The notes under the pieces are model-generated. The model was not told the DNA's origin. It did no database searches and saw only the letters and a list, made by a program, of their open reading frames with translations. A DNA stretch of 9,278 nucleotides from Synergistales bacterium (GTDB lineage: Bacteria; Synergistota; Synergistia; Synergistales; Thermovirgaceae), in NCBI GenBank assembly GCA_018434645.1, contig JAHDOX010000113.1, positions 1-9,278 on the forward strand, in the 5' to 3' direction. Positions 1-5,391 of this stretch are shown here, one piece after another. The first letter of the stretch is position 1. Each line of letters opens with the position of its first letter. A program made the position numbers and the translations under genes.

Positions 1-51
1 GCATCCTCCGACGCGATGGCCGAAATCATAGGCCTGCTAGATATCGATTAG
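1..51 (+). CDS. 3' end of an unidentified upstream gene (partial)
   Basis: The first 51 bases read in frame 1 as a 16-residue C-terminus, ASSDAMAEIIGLLDID, followed by a TAG stop at 49-51. The stop lies 19 bases before the ATG of the ArsA-type ATPase gene, a spacing typical of an operon. The fragment is too short to assign a family. A second ArsA-like ATPase would be plausible, because such genes often occur in pairs, but nothing in these 16 residues proves it. Confidence 0.5.
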   Translation, partial: ASSDAMAEIIGLLDID

Positions 52-70
52 GCCGAGAAGGGGTAAATTT

Positions 71-1003
71 ATGAAATCAGTTTTCTTCACAGGAAAAGGC
101 GGGGTCGGAAAATCTTCGCTTTCGGCGGCAGCCGGTTGGCAACTCGCAGAAAAAGGCAAACGAGTACTTGTTACATCCTTTGACCCCGCACACAACCTCG
201 GGGATATTTTCGGCGAAAAACTTTCCCACGCGATCAGGCGATACAAGAAGACGTCACTGTTTCTCCAGGAAACCGACCTCGAGCAGTCAGCAAGAGCGTA
301 CCTGAAGTCCAGCATGGGCGTACTTGAAGAAGTATACAGCTACACCAAGGCTTTCAATATGGACAAATATTTCAAAATACTCCGGTATTCCCCAGGCGTC
401 GAGGAATACGCCGCACTTGTGGCAATGGAATACCTTTTCCGTGAGGAGGGGAAAAATTTTGATTACATTATCATAGACACCCCCCCCACAGGACTTACCT
501 TGAGAATCCTGGCCCTGCCTAAAGTAACTTTGGCATGGCTGGAACGACTGGTCGAGATCAGGAGGGAAATTCTTGACAAGCGGCATACAATCCATTTGAT
601 CACGGGAAAGTACGACGAAAAGGGGACAAAGCTTCCCTATACCGAAGAAGAAGACGCCGTCATGCGCAAACTCAAGGAGATGCAAAACCGTTATGAAAAG
701 GTGCTGTCTTGTCTTACTTCGGAAGACAACAACATAGCCCTTGTCTGCAACCCTGACTTCCTGTCGCTGAAGGAATCTCAAAGACTGGTAACGGGAACAA
801 AAGAGCTGGGGCTGCCCATGCGAACCCTTTTCTTGAACAAGGTCGAGGATCAAAACAAAGACATAGCTAAACACGTTGAAGAAATTCTGACGACGGACCT
901 GCCAAATGCTTCAGTAAAACGGGTCCCCTTGTTACGGCACGATGCTCCCGCTTGTTATATCATGGATACGGACATTACGGACGCCTTGGGTTTAAGCCCG
1001 TGA
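71..1003 (+). CDS. ArsA/Get3-family anion-transporting-type ATPase
   Basis: This 310-residue soluble P-loop ATPase has a deviant Walker A at residues 8-16 (GKGGVGKSS, with the signature lysine K9). It has a switch I-like DPAHNLGD at 38-45 and a switch II/Walker B segment, DYIIIDTPPTG, at 131-141. These three motifs in this order define the ArsA/Get3 branch of SIMIBI NTPases. The length fits a single-domain ArsA-like protein, about half the size of the duplicated plasmid ArsA. Members drive arsenite efflux with ArsB or target tail-anchored membrane proteins (Get3). No arsB, arsR or arsD lies in the window, so an arsenic role is not supported, and a chaperone or targeting ATPase is equally possible. 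The ATG at 71 follows AGAAGGGG (56-63) at 7 bases. It lies 19 bases after the preceding stop and 38 bases before the next gene, so it is probably in the middle of an operon. Confidence 0.88.
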   Translation: MKSVFFTGKGGVGKSSLSAAAGWQLAEKGKRVLVTSFDPAHNLGDIFGEKLSHAIRRYKKTSLFLQETDLEQSARAYLKSSMGVLEEVYSYTKAFNMDKYFKILRYSPGVEEYAALVAMEYLFREEGKNFDYIIIDTPPTGLTLRILALPKVTLAWLERLVEIRREILDKRHTIHLITGKYDEKGTKLPYTEEEDAVMRKLKEMQNRYEKVLSCLTSEDNNIALVCNPDFLSLKESQRLVTGTKELGLPMRTLFLNKVEDQNKDIAKHVEEILTTDLPNASVKRVPLLRHDAPACYIMDTDITDALGLSP

Positions 1004-1041
1004 AACCGGGTTTGACCCTAATCACGAAAGGGATGTCAATC

Positions 1042-1740
1042 ATGAATTCTCAACCGATTACACAACAGCCTCTTTTCTACCTTTTCGTAGCCGCTTCGAT
1101 TCTCGTTTCCCTTTGGTACTTTTGGGGCGGGAGACGAAACAAACGCATTTACCTTTCGGCCTTCAATGCCCTTGTCGATACTTTGAAACCGAAGGACCAG
1201 GCCTTCACCACCATCGGAGGCCAATCGGGCTATCACGCGAACCTTATCCCCCAAAAAAACTCCTTTGTCCGACGCGTCGACGCAACTATCACGCTGCTGG
1301 CACGGCATACCCTGCTCTATTACCCTTTTTCCCGTTTCTTGAGGAAATGGGACCGGCTTTTCATTACGCTGTATTTTGCCAAAGACGCTCACGGGAAGAT
1401 CTCTGAGGCCCATATCATCGAAAAGGGATATGAAAACCTGAGAAATGTCGAAATCACCAACAAACCCAGGCTAAAAAACGAACCCGTTGAATGGGGAGGA
1501 AAGCCTTTTACCCTGTACTACGAAAACCAGAAGATGCGTGAGGCTCTGCTTCAGTTGAAGAAAAAACTCGACACACCTGGAGGACTGCGCCACATAGCGT
1601 TCGTCCCTGACCAGGAAAAGGCTTATGTTTTTTTAATCCCCAAACCAGGTGAAACAGCAAGAATTTTCCCTCCTGTCTGGTCATGGCTAAACGAGATATT
1701 GGAAAAATCGCATCCCTCAAAAACAGGCAAAAGACAGTAG
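1042..1740 (+). CDS. Conserved-type hypothetical protein with one N-terminal membrane segment
   Basis: This 232-residue protein is not recognised. Residues 10-29 (PLFYLFVAASILVSLWYFWG) form one hydrophobic helix, followed at once by the basic run RRNKR. That predicts an anchored protein with its bulk in the cytoplasm. The rest is a mixed alpha/beta domain of about 200 residues with many basic and aromatic residues (for example LLYYPFSRFLRKWDRLFITLYF near 93-114) and a Lys-rich C-terminus. There is no cleavable signal peptide, Cys pair or known catalytic motif. The reading frame is open back to 952, but the ATG at 1042 is preferred because GAAAGGG (1026-1032) lies 9 bases upstream; ATG 1033 overlaps that site. 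It lies 38 bases after the ArsA-type ATPase gene, and the two are probably co-transcribed. It may be a membrane partner of that ATPase; this is inference from position only. Confidence 0.75.
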   Translation: MNSQPITQQPLFYLFVAASILVSLWYFWGGRRNKRIYLSAFNALVDTLKPKDQAFTTIGGQSGYHANLIPQKNSFVRRVDATITLLARHTLLYYPFSRFLRKWDRLFITLYFAKDAHGKISEAHIIEKGYENLRNVEITNKPRLKNEPVEWGGKPFTLYYENQKMREALLQLKKKLDTPGGLRHIAFVPDQEKAYVFLIPKPGETARIFPPVWSWLNEILEKSHPSKTGKRQ

Positions 1741-1911
1741 AGCACATTTACAACGGGGAAGCAAGCGATTTTCTCATTCAGGGAAAACAGGCAACCTCTT
1801 CGAGTAGTTTAAACAGGGGAACAGCGGCTTTGCAAATAACCCTTTCTCTTTGAAAAAACAGTTTCGCCGCCGCTTATAACAACAGCAAGTGTAGTGAAAA
1901 AAATCCATGTA
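1741..1911. other. Non-coding spacer without a convincing element
   Basis: About 170 bases lie between the stop of the membrane-protein gene and the promoter of the lysine leader. I see no coding frame with a credible start and no clear rho-independent terminator. A weak promoter-like pair (TTGAAA 1850-1855 and TATAAC 1875-1880) has a 19-base spacer, longer than ideal. AGCGGC (1823-1828) and GCCGCT (1869-1874) could pair across a long loop, but no T-run follows. Confidence 0.5.
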
Positions 1912-1940
1912 TTGACAGGAAGCAGGAAAGTTCATAAACT
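1912..1940 (+). promoter_or_regulatory. Sigma-70-type promoter of the lysine operon
   Basis: A perfect -35 box TTGACA (1912-1917) is followed by a 17-base spacer and a -10 box TAAACT (1935-1940). Transcription should start near 1946-1948, about 30 bases before the first helix of the T-box leader. This is the usual arrangement for a leader-regulated operon. It is the best promoter on this strand in the intergenic region. Confidence 0.72.
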
Positions 1941-1961
1941 ACCTTCAACACACTTTATGAC

Positions 1962-1981
1962 GGTTTGGTACGTACCAGACC
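1962..1981 (+). repeat. Near-perfect 20-base dyad in the 5' leader
   Basis: The half-sites GGTTTGGTAC and GTACCAGACC abut and are complementary except for one T-G pair. The dyad lies about 15-35 bases after the predicted transcription start, and its last bases (1978-1981) are also the 5' strand of the T-box Stem I base helix. It may be a DNA operator, or an RNA helix competing with Stem I. With no loop between the arms, an RNA hairpin would have to open its central bases. Confidence 0.4.
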
Positions 1982-2187
1982 CGAAAAAGGCGATGAACCG
2001 GGGTGCTCCACGGGGCAAGACATCCTCCAGAGAGGAATCCTCACCGGCTGAAAGGGATTCCGGATGGCCGCAAGGAGCCCAAAACCCGGTGAGCCGGGTC
2101 GGAAAGGGATTATATCCCGGAGTACGATTTCCCGTTTTTGAGGCGACGTTACAGCCTCGAGAGGGCTGCCACAAAAAGGCATCCAAA

Positions 2188-2222
2188 AAGGGTGGTACCG
2201 CGGGTTTTAAGGCCCGTCCCTT
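2188..2222 (+). promoter_or_regulatory. T-box antiterminator
   Basis: AAGGG (2188-2192) can pair with CCCTT (2218-2222), and CGGG (2201-2204) with CCCG (2213-2216). This leaves TGGTACCG as the side bulge that binds the tRNA acceptor end. Bases 2213-2220 are shared with the terminator stem, so the two structures exclude each other, as the T-box mechanism requires. Confidence 0.8.
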
Positions 2223-2241
2223 CAGGGGGACGGGCCTTTTT
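2211..2241 (+). terminator. Rho-independent terminator of the T-box leader
   Basis: GGCCCGTCCC (2211-2220) pairs perfectly over 10 bp with GGGACGGGCC (2227-2236) around a 6-base loop, followed by TTTTT (2237-2241). It lies 40 bases before the lysW ATG and is the off-state of the leader when tRNA-Lys is charged. Confidence 0.93.
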
Positions 2242-2281
2242 GTATGTCTACAACCTTATTTGTAAAGGAGTCGTGATTGTA

Positions 2282-2455
2282 ATGGAAATTTTCGCCACTT
2301 GTACGATTTGCGAGTGCAACATCCAGATCCCAGAGGGAACCATGGAAGGGGAAATTCTCTTGTGCCCCGACTGCGGGACCGAACTGGAAGTTTTAAGCCT
2401 TGAACCCCTGCGGTTGGAAGAGGCACCCGAAGTGGAGGAAGACTGGGGTGAGTAA
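2282..2455 (+). CDS. lysW: LysW, amino-group carrier protein for lysine biosynthesis
   Basis: This 57-residue acidic protein carries the growing substrate through the pathway on the carboxylate of its C-terminal glutamate. It has a zinc-ribbon-like pair of knuckles, C7-x2-C10 and C28-P-D-C31-G, then a Glu-rich tail ending in E-D-W-G-E, the diagnostic LysW terminus recognised by LysX and the downstream enzymes. C12 is an extra cysteine. Length matches the family (about 54-60). The ATG at 2282 follows AAAGGAG (2264-2270) at 11 bases. An in-frame GTG at 2273 is only 2 bases from that site and is less likely. It is the first gene after the T-box terminator, so its expression should depend on antitermination. 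Its 3' end overlaps the start of lysX by 8 bases. Confidence 0.95.
   Translation: MEIFATCTICECNIQIPEGTMEGEILLCPDCGTELEVLSLEPLRLEEAPEVEEDWGE
2434..2438 (+). promoter_or_regulatory. Ribosome binding site of lysX inside lysW
   Basis: GGAGG lies in the lysW codons for the acidic tail, 9 bases before the GTG at 2448. It decides the lysX start in favour of that GTG over the upstream in-frame codon at 2400, and it couples lysX translation to lysW. Confidence 0.7.
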
Positions 2456-3365
2456 CGGCAGCATCAGGCTTTTATTTACCAGACTCAGAACAGAAGAAAA
2501 GATTCTCGCCGAAGCCGCAGAAAAAAGGGGCCTGCCCCTTGCGATCGAAAACGTGAGGGACGCCGTTTTCCCCCAAAGGCAGAAAAGCGGGGATATCTTT
2601 CTGTGCCGGTGCATCGGGCATCATCAAAACCTTGCCGTAGCCAGGATGCTTGAAAGAAGTGGATTCCGTACGGTTAATTCCTCCCGGGTTATGGAACTTT
2701 GCGGAGACAAGGTAGCAACGAGCAGCGTCCTCCACGAAGCCGGCATTCCCCAACCCGGCTACAGGGTGGCCTTGTCCCGTGAAGGTGCCCTGCGGGCAGC
2801 TGCCGAACTTGGGTATCCGGTCGTCTTCAAACCTGCCACCGGAAGCTGGGGGAGGTTGCTCGCCAAAGCACAAGACATGGAAACGGCAGAAGCAATAGCG
2901 GAACACAAGGAGCATCTCGGCCCACAACATCAGATCTTTTATATCCAGCAATGGGTAGAAAAAGATGGTTTCGATATCAGGGCCTTTATTATCGGAGGTG
3001 AGCCGGTCTGCGCGATCAGGCGCTACTCCGGCCACTGGATCACCAACACTGCACGGGGCGGTTCGGTCAAGGTTCATCCCCTGGACACGGAACTGGAAAA
3101 TCTTCTTTTGCGGGTTTACGACGCCATACAAGGTGATTTCCTTGCCGTGGACCTCTTTTTTACCAAGGGGGGCTACCTGGTGAACGAGATCAACGACGGT
3201 GCGGAATTCCGCAATTCTATCACCCCGACCGGAGAGGACATACCCGGGCGTGTCGTCGAGTTGTGTGCGAGCCTTTTGAAGCGAAAGCCTTCCAAGACCG
3301 GCAGGAATAAACCTGCCTGCAAAATCGCCGAACACCGAGGCCCGGAGGTCACCAATCTTCACTAA
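2448..3365 (+). CDS. lysX: LysX, alpha-aminoadipate--LysW ligase (ATP-grasp)
   Basis: This 305-residue RimK-type ATP-grasp enzyme joins the amino group of 2-aminoadipate to the C-terminal Glu of LysW using ATP. The N-terminal pre-ATP-grasp part is residues 1-90. LGYPVVFKPATGSWGRLLAK (121-140) contains the nucleotide-binding K128. D176-I-R178 follows, then WITNTARGG (197-205). D235 and the E247-I-N249 metal/substrate region come next, followed by EFRNSITPTGEDIPG (253-267), typical of LysX. The Asn-Thr pair N200-T201 is the position I recall as linked to aminoadipate (LysX) rather than glutamate (ArgX) preference; this recollection is not verified here. The GTG start is chosen from GGAGG at 2434-2438 and the 8-base overlap with lysW. 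The last 25 residues form a basic, probably disordered tail (RKPSKTGRNKP). The gene is followed by a strong terminator, so lysW-lysX may be made in excess over the rest. Confidence 0.93.
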   Translation: MSNGSIRLLFTRLRTEEKILAEAAEKRGLPLAIENVRDAVFPQRQKSGDIFLCRCIGHHQNLAVARMLERSGFRTVNSSRVMELCGDKVATSSVLHEAGIPQPGYRVALSREGALRAAAELGYPVVFKPATGSWGRLLAKAQDMETAEAIAEHKEHLGPQHQIFYIQQWVEKDGFDIRAFIIGGEPVCAIRRYSGHWITNTARGGSVKVHPLDTELENLLLRVYDAIQGDFLAVDLFFTKGGYLVNEINDGAEFRNSITPTGEDIPGRVVELCASLLKRKPSKTGRNKPACKIAEHRGPEVTNLH

Positions 3366-3388
3366 AGGATTGACTCATCAGAACGAAA

Positions 3389-3398
3389 GGAACGTTCC
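3389..3398. repeat. Perfect 10-base palindrome before the internal terminator
   Basis: GGAACGTTCC is self-complementary and stands 2 bases before the terminator stem. GAACG (3381-3385) can alternatively pair with CGTTC (3393-3397) to make a small hairpin stacked on the terminator. No function is assigned. Confidence 0.35.
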
Positions 3399-3400
3399 GG

Positions 3401-3430
3401 GCCCGTGGGAAAAACCACGGGCTTTTTTTT
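3401..3430 (+). terminator. Strong rho-independent terminator between lysX and lysY
   Basis: GCCCGTGG (3401-3408) pairs perfectly with CCACGGGC (3415-3422) around the loop GAAAAA, followed by eight T residues (3423-3430). By shape it is as good as the T-box terminator upstream. It lies in the 92-base gap after the lysX stop and 27 bases before the lysY ATG, so it interrupts the operon. I see no clear T-box or other sensor domain attached to it and no convincing promoter between it and lysY. Partial read-through is therefore the simplest reading. Confidence 0.92.
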
Positions 3431-3457
3431 CGAACGAATCGAAGGGAAGTGTTTCAA

Positions 3458-4513
3458 ATGAACAGGCAAAGTTGTTTCAAGGCTCTTGTTTACGGCGCCA
3501 GCGGGATGGCAGGAGGAGAATTGCTTCGCATCATTTCAGGACACCCGGCTTTTGAACTGGCGGGGGCGGTTTCACGGAGCAAGGCAGGTTCAGCTGTCGG
3601 CACCGCACACCCGCACTTGCGTCATATTTATCCCAAGACGACATTTATATCTCCCGAGAACGCCTGGACGGTGGAAGCCGACATAGCCTTCACCTCCTTG
3701 CCTCACGGTAAATCCGCCGAAACGGTTCGCGAACTTCTCGACAGAGGACTCCTTGTCGTCGATCTTTCGGCGGATTTTAGACTAAAAGATCCGGTAACTT
3801 ATGAACGCTGGTACGGGACATCTCCTTCGCAACCGGAACTCCTTCGGGAAGCCGTCTACGGGCTGCCTGAACTTCACAGGACCGAGCTCGCCACGGCACG
3901 CCTCGTTTCCGGTGTCGGATGCAACGCGACGGCGTCTATCTTGTGTCTTTATCCCTTGGCCCGACTGAATCTCATCCAGGAGGCTTTCCTGGACATCAGG
4001 GCCGGTTCCTCGGAAGGAGGTTCAACGGCAACTGCCGGCAGCCATCATCCCTTTCGGAGCAGGGCCCTTCGCATTGTAGAACCCTTCTCTCACCGGCATC
4101 TTGCCGAGGCCGCACAGGAGCTTTCACTGAGGGAAGAAGCCCTTTCGATGCGCCTTTCGGCAGTCGAGACGGTTCGAGGTGTACAGGCCTGCGCAGATGT
4201 CGTTCTTTCGAGCAGCCTTAAGGAAAGAGATCTGTGGCGGATATATCGCGACGCCTACGGTAATGAACCTTTCGTTCATCTTTGCCCCGCGAGGCCTGTT
4301 CATCAAAAATTCCCGGACCCCAGGCTGACTACAGGGAGCAACAACGTTCAGATCGGCTTCGCCCTTCGTGATGGGAAAAGACATTGTCTCGTCGTTTCCG
4401 CGCTGGACAATCTCATGAAAGGATCCGCCGGTTCAGCTGTTCAGTCGGCCAATTTGATGCTCGGTCTACCCGAGGTCACAGGACTCAATATGCAGCCCGT
4501 TTACCCTGTCTGA
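3458..4513 (+). CDS. lysY: LysY, LysW-aminoadipyl-6-phosphate reductase (ArgC-like)
   Basis: This 351-residue NADPH-dependent semialdehyde dehydrogenase of the ArgC family reduces the acyl phosphate made by LysZ. The Rossmann motif GASGMAGGEL is at residues 13-22. SLPHGKSAE is at 80-88 and VDLSADFRL at 101-109. The catalytic cysteine C155 is in GVGCNATAS, and HHPFRS is at 196-201. The conserved His region SHRHLAE (211-217) supplies the general base, probably H214. DNLMKGSAGSAVQ at 317-329 is the family's C-terminal signature. Length is normal. The ATG at 3458 is preferred, with AAGGGA (3443-3448) 9 bases upstream; an in-frame GTG at 3449 overlaps that site. The GCNAT and HHP variants fit LysY better than ordinary ArgC, though ArgC-type paralogues are hard to separate by eye. 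It follows the internal terminator and precedes lysZ by 41 bases. Confidence 0.92.
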   Translation: MNRQSCFKALVYGASGMAGGELLRIISGHPAFELAGAVSRSKAGSAVGTAHPHLRHIYPKTTFISPENAWTVEADIAFTSLPHGKSAETVRELLDRGLLVVDLSADFRLKDPVTYERWYGTSPSQPELLREAVYGLPELHRTELATARLVSGVGCNATASILCLYPLARLNLIQEAFLDIRAGSSEGGSTATAGSHHPFRSRALRIVEPFSHRHLAEAAQELSLREEALSMRLSAVETVRGVQACADVVLSSSLKERDLWRIYRDAYGNEPFVHLCPARPVHQKFPDPRLTTGSNNVQIGFALRDGKRHCLVVSALDNLMKGSAGSAVQSANLMLGLPEVTGLNMQPVYPV

Positions 4514-4554
4514 CCCGCGAATAAAACCAACTTAAAGGAAGGGCGTGAAACGAA

Positions 4555-5391
4555 ATGATAAAGGGAGTAGTAAAAATAGGGGGGGCTTTGGGAAACAATC
4601 CGCAACGACTCCTCCGTGACCTGGCTGAGCGATTTAAAGAGGGAGAACAATGGATTCTCGTCCATGGTGTAAGCGCCACCATGGATCTTCTTTGCAGAAG
4701 CGCAGGAATAGAGCCTCAATATGTAACCAGTCCCTCAGGTTACAGGAGCCGTTTCGTAGGCGACGCCGAAATGTCTCTTTTCGAATCGGCAGCCCTGTCG
4801 GTGACGGCTCGAACTTGCTTCAACCTTTGCCGATTGGGTGTTCCCGCTGCCGCCTGTGATCCGGTTTCTGAAAGGATCATCGGGGCGGCAACAAAAAGAT
4901 GCCTGCGAGAAAAGGTTCAAGACAGGGTAAGGATCCTCCGTGGCAACAGAAGCGGAACGATAAGAAACGTTCGCACTGAATTAATACTGGATCTTGCCAA
5001 AAAGGGTTTTTTGCCGGTAATCCCTCCCCTCGCCGCCGACCTGGAAACCTTCGAAGCTGTCAACGTTGATGGAGACAGAGCCGCCGCTTCTATAGCCTCG
5101 GCCGTTGGAGCGGAAGTACTGATTCTTCTTTCAAACGTCCCTGGGCTTATGCAGGATCCTTCAGATCCTGATTCGGTAATCAGGCAGGTAGAAGGAGATG
5201 AATTCGAGGCCGCGTCGGAAGTGGCAAAGGGAAACATGAAAAGAAAGGTTCTCGCCTGCAGGGAGGCTCTTGATGGAGGCTTAGAACTTTCCATAATCTC
5301 CGACAGTCGTGTAGACAATCCACTTACAGCGGCACTGACAGGAGGGGGGACCAGGCTGTGCAAAGCCAGATCTACGGGAATCGCGGTTTGA
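4555..5391 (+). CDS. lysZ: LysZ, LysW-aminoadipate kinase (ArgB-like)
   Basis: This 278-residue amino-acid kinase phosphorylates the delta-carboxylate of LysW-bound 2-aminoadipate. It starts with the kinase-fold motif VVKIGGAL (residues 5-12, catalytic-type K7), followed by ILVHGVSA (34-41). The YVTSPSGYRSRFVGDAE segment near 56-72 is the substrate loop, with the Ser-Pro-Ser-Gly pattern usual in LysZ rather than ArgB. VNVDGDRAAASIA (about 168-180) and LLSNVPGLM (about 190-198) form the nucleotide side. GNMKRKVLACREAL (about 224-237) carries the conserved Lys. Length is normal for the family (260-280). The ATG is preceded by AAAGGAAGGG (4534-4543), a little far from the start. Its 3' end overlaps lysJ by 34 bases. 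Confidence 0.92.
   Translation: MIKGVVKIGGALGNNPQRLLRDLAERFKEGEQWILVHGVSATMDLLCRSAGIEPQYVTSPSGYRSRFVGDAEMSLFESAALSVTARTCFNLCRLGVPAAACDPVSERIIGAATKRCLREKVQDRVRILRGNRSGTIRNVRTELILDLAKKGFLPVIPPLAADLETFEAVNVDGDRAAASIASAVGAEVLILLSNVPGLMQDPSDPDSVIRQVEGDEFEAASEVAKGNMKRKVLACREALDGGLELSIISDSRVDNPLTAALTGGGTRLCKARSTGIAV
5341..5349 (+). promoter_or_regulatory. Ribosome binding site of lysJ inside lysZ
   Basis: GGAGGGGGG lies within the last codons of lysZ, 8 bases before the GTG at 5358. It supports that GTG as the lysJ start and places the start upstream of the lysZ stop. Confidence 0.65.

Larger units (their letters stand above)
1978..2241 (+). ncRNA. T-box riboswitch leader, specifier AAA (lysine)
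   Basis: The canonical T-box AGGGTGGTACCGCGGG is at 2189-2204; its TGGT (2193-2196) is complementary to an ACCA tRNA 3' end. Stem I can be built by eye. The base helix is GACCCG 1978-1983 with CGGGTC 2095-2100. The GATGA (1992-1996) and GAGC (2091-2094) motifs follow. The lower helix is CCGGG 1998-2002 with CCCGG 2085-2089. The next helix is GCTCC 2005-2009 with GGAGC 2074-2078, then CATCC 2021-2025 with GGATG 2062-2066. The distal AGAGAGG (2029-2035) and GGCTGAAAG (2046-2054) motifs are capped by GGAATCC/GGATTCC. The specifier sits just 5' of the lower helix with one purine between, which gives AAA at 2081-2083 and A2084. The 5' side of the specifier loop has GTG where GTA is usual. The leader should sense uncharged tRNA-Lys and switch between antiterminator and terminator ahead of lysW. 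Confidence 0.93.

Noticed and set aside
287..874. A 195-codon open frame on the - strand inside the ArsA-type ATPase gene
   Set aside because: Shadow of a gene with intact P-loop and switch motifs; low-complexity, no domain.
1720..1794. Direct repeat AAAACAGGCAA at 1720-1730 and 1784-1794
   Set aside because: Only two 11-base A-rich copies, one inside a coding end; no target-site or insertion features around them.
2101..2184. A second T-box Stem I or a tandem riboswitch between Stem I and the T-box sequence
   Set aside because: GGGAT/ATCCC (2106-2118) and GAGGC/GCCTC (2140-2158) hairpins fit the ordinary Stem II/III region; no second AGAGAG or GAGC motif follows.
1894..2265. A 123-codon open frame through the T-box leader on the + strand
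   Set aside because: The region is explained base by base by Stem I, the T-box and the terminator; its translation is a run of basic residues with no motif.
2472..3362. A 296-codon open frame on the - strand opposite lysX
   Set aside because: lysX has clear ATP-grasp motifs across the same region; the antisense translation shows no family signature.
3370..3430. Leader peptide with regulatory Lys codons before the internal terminator
   Set aside because: The TTG-initiated frame at 3370 has no ribosome site and no run of Lys codons, so classical peptide attenuation is not supported.
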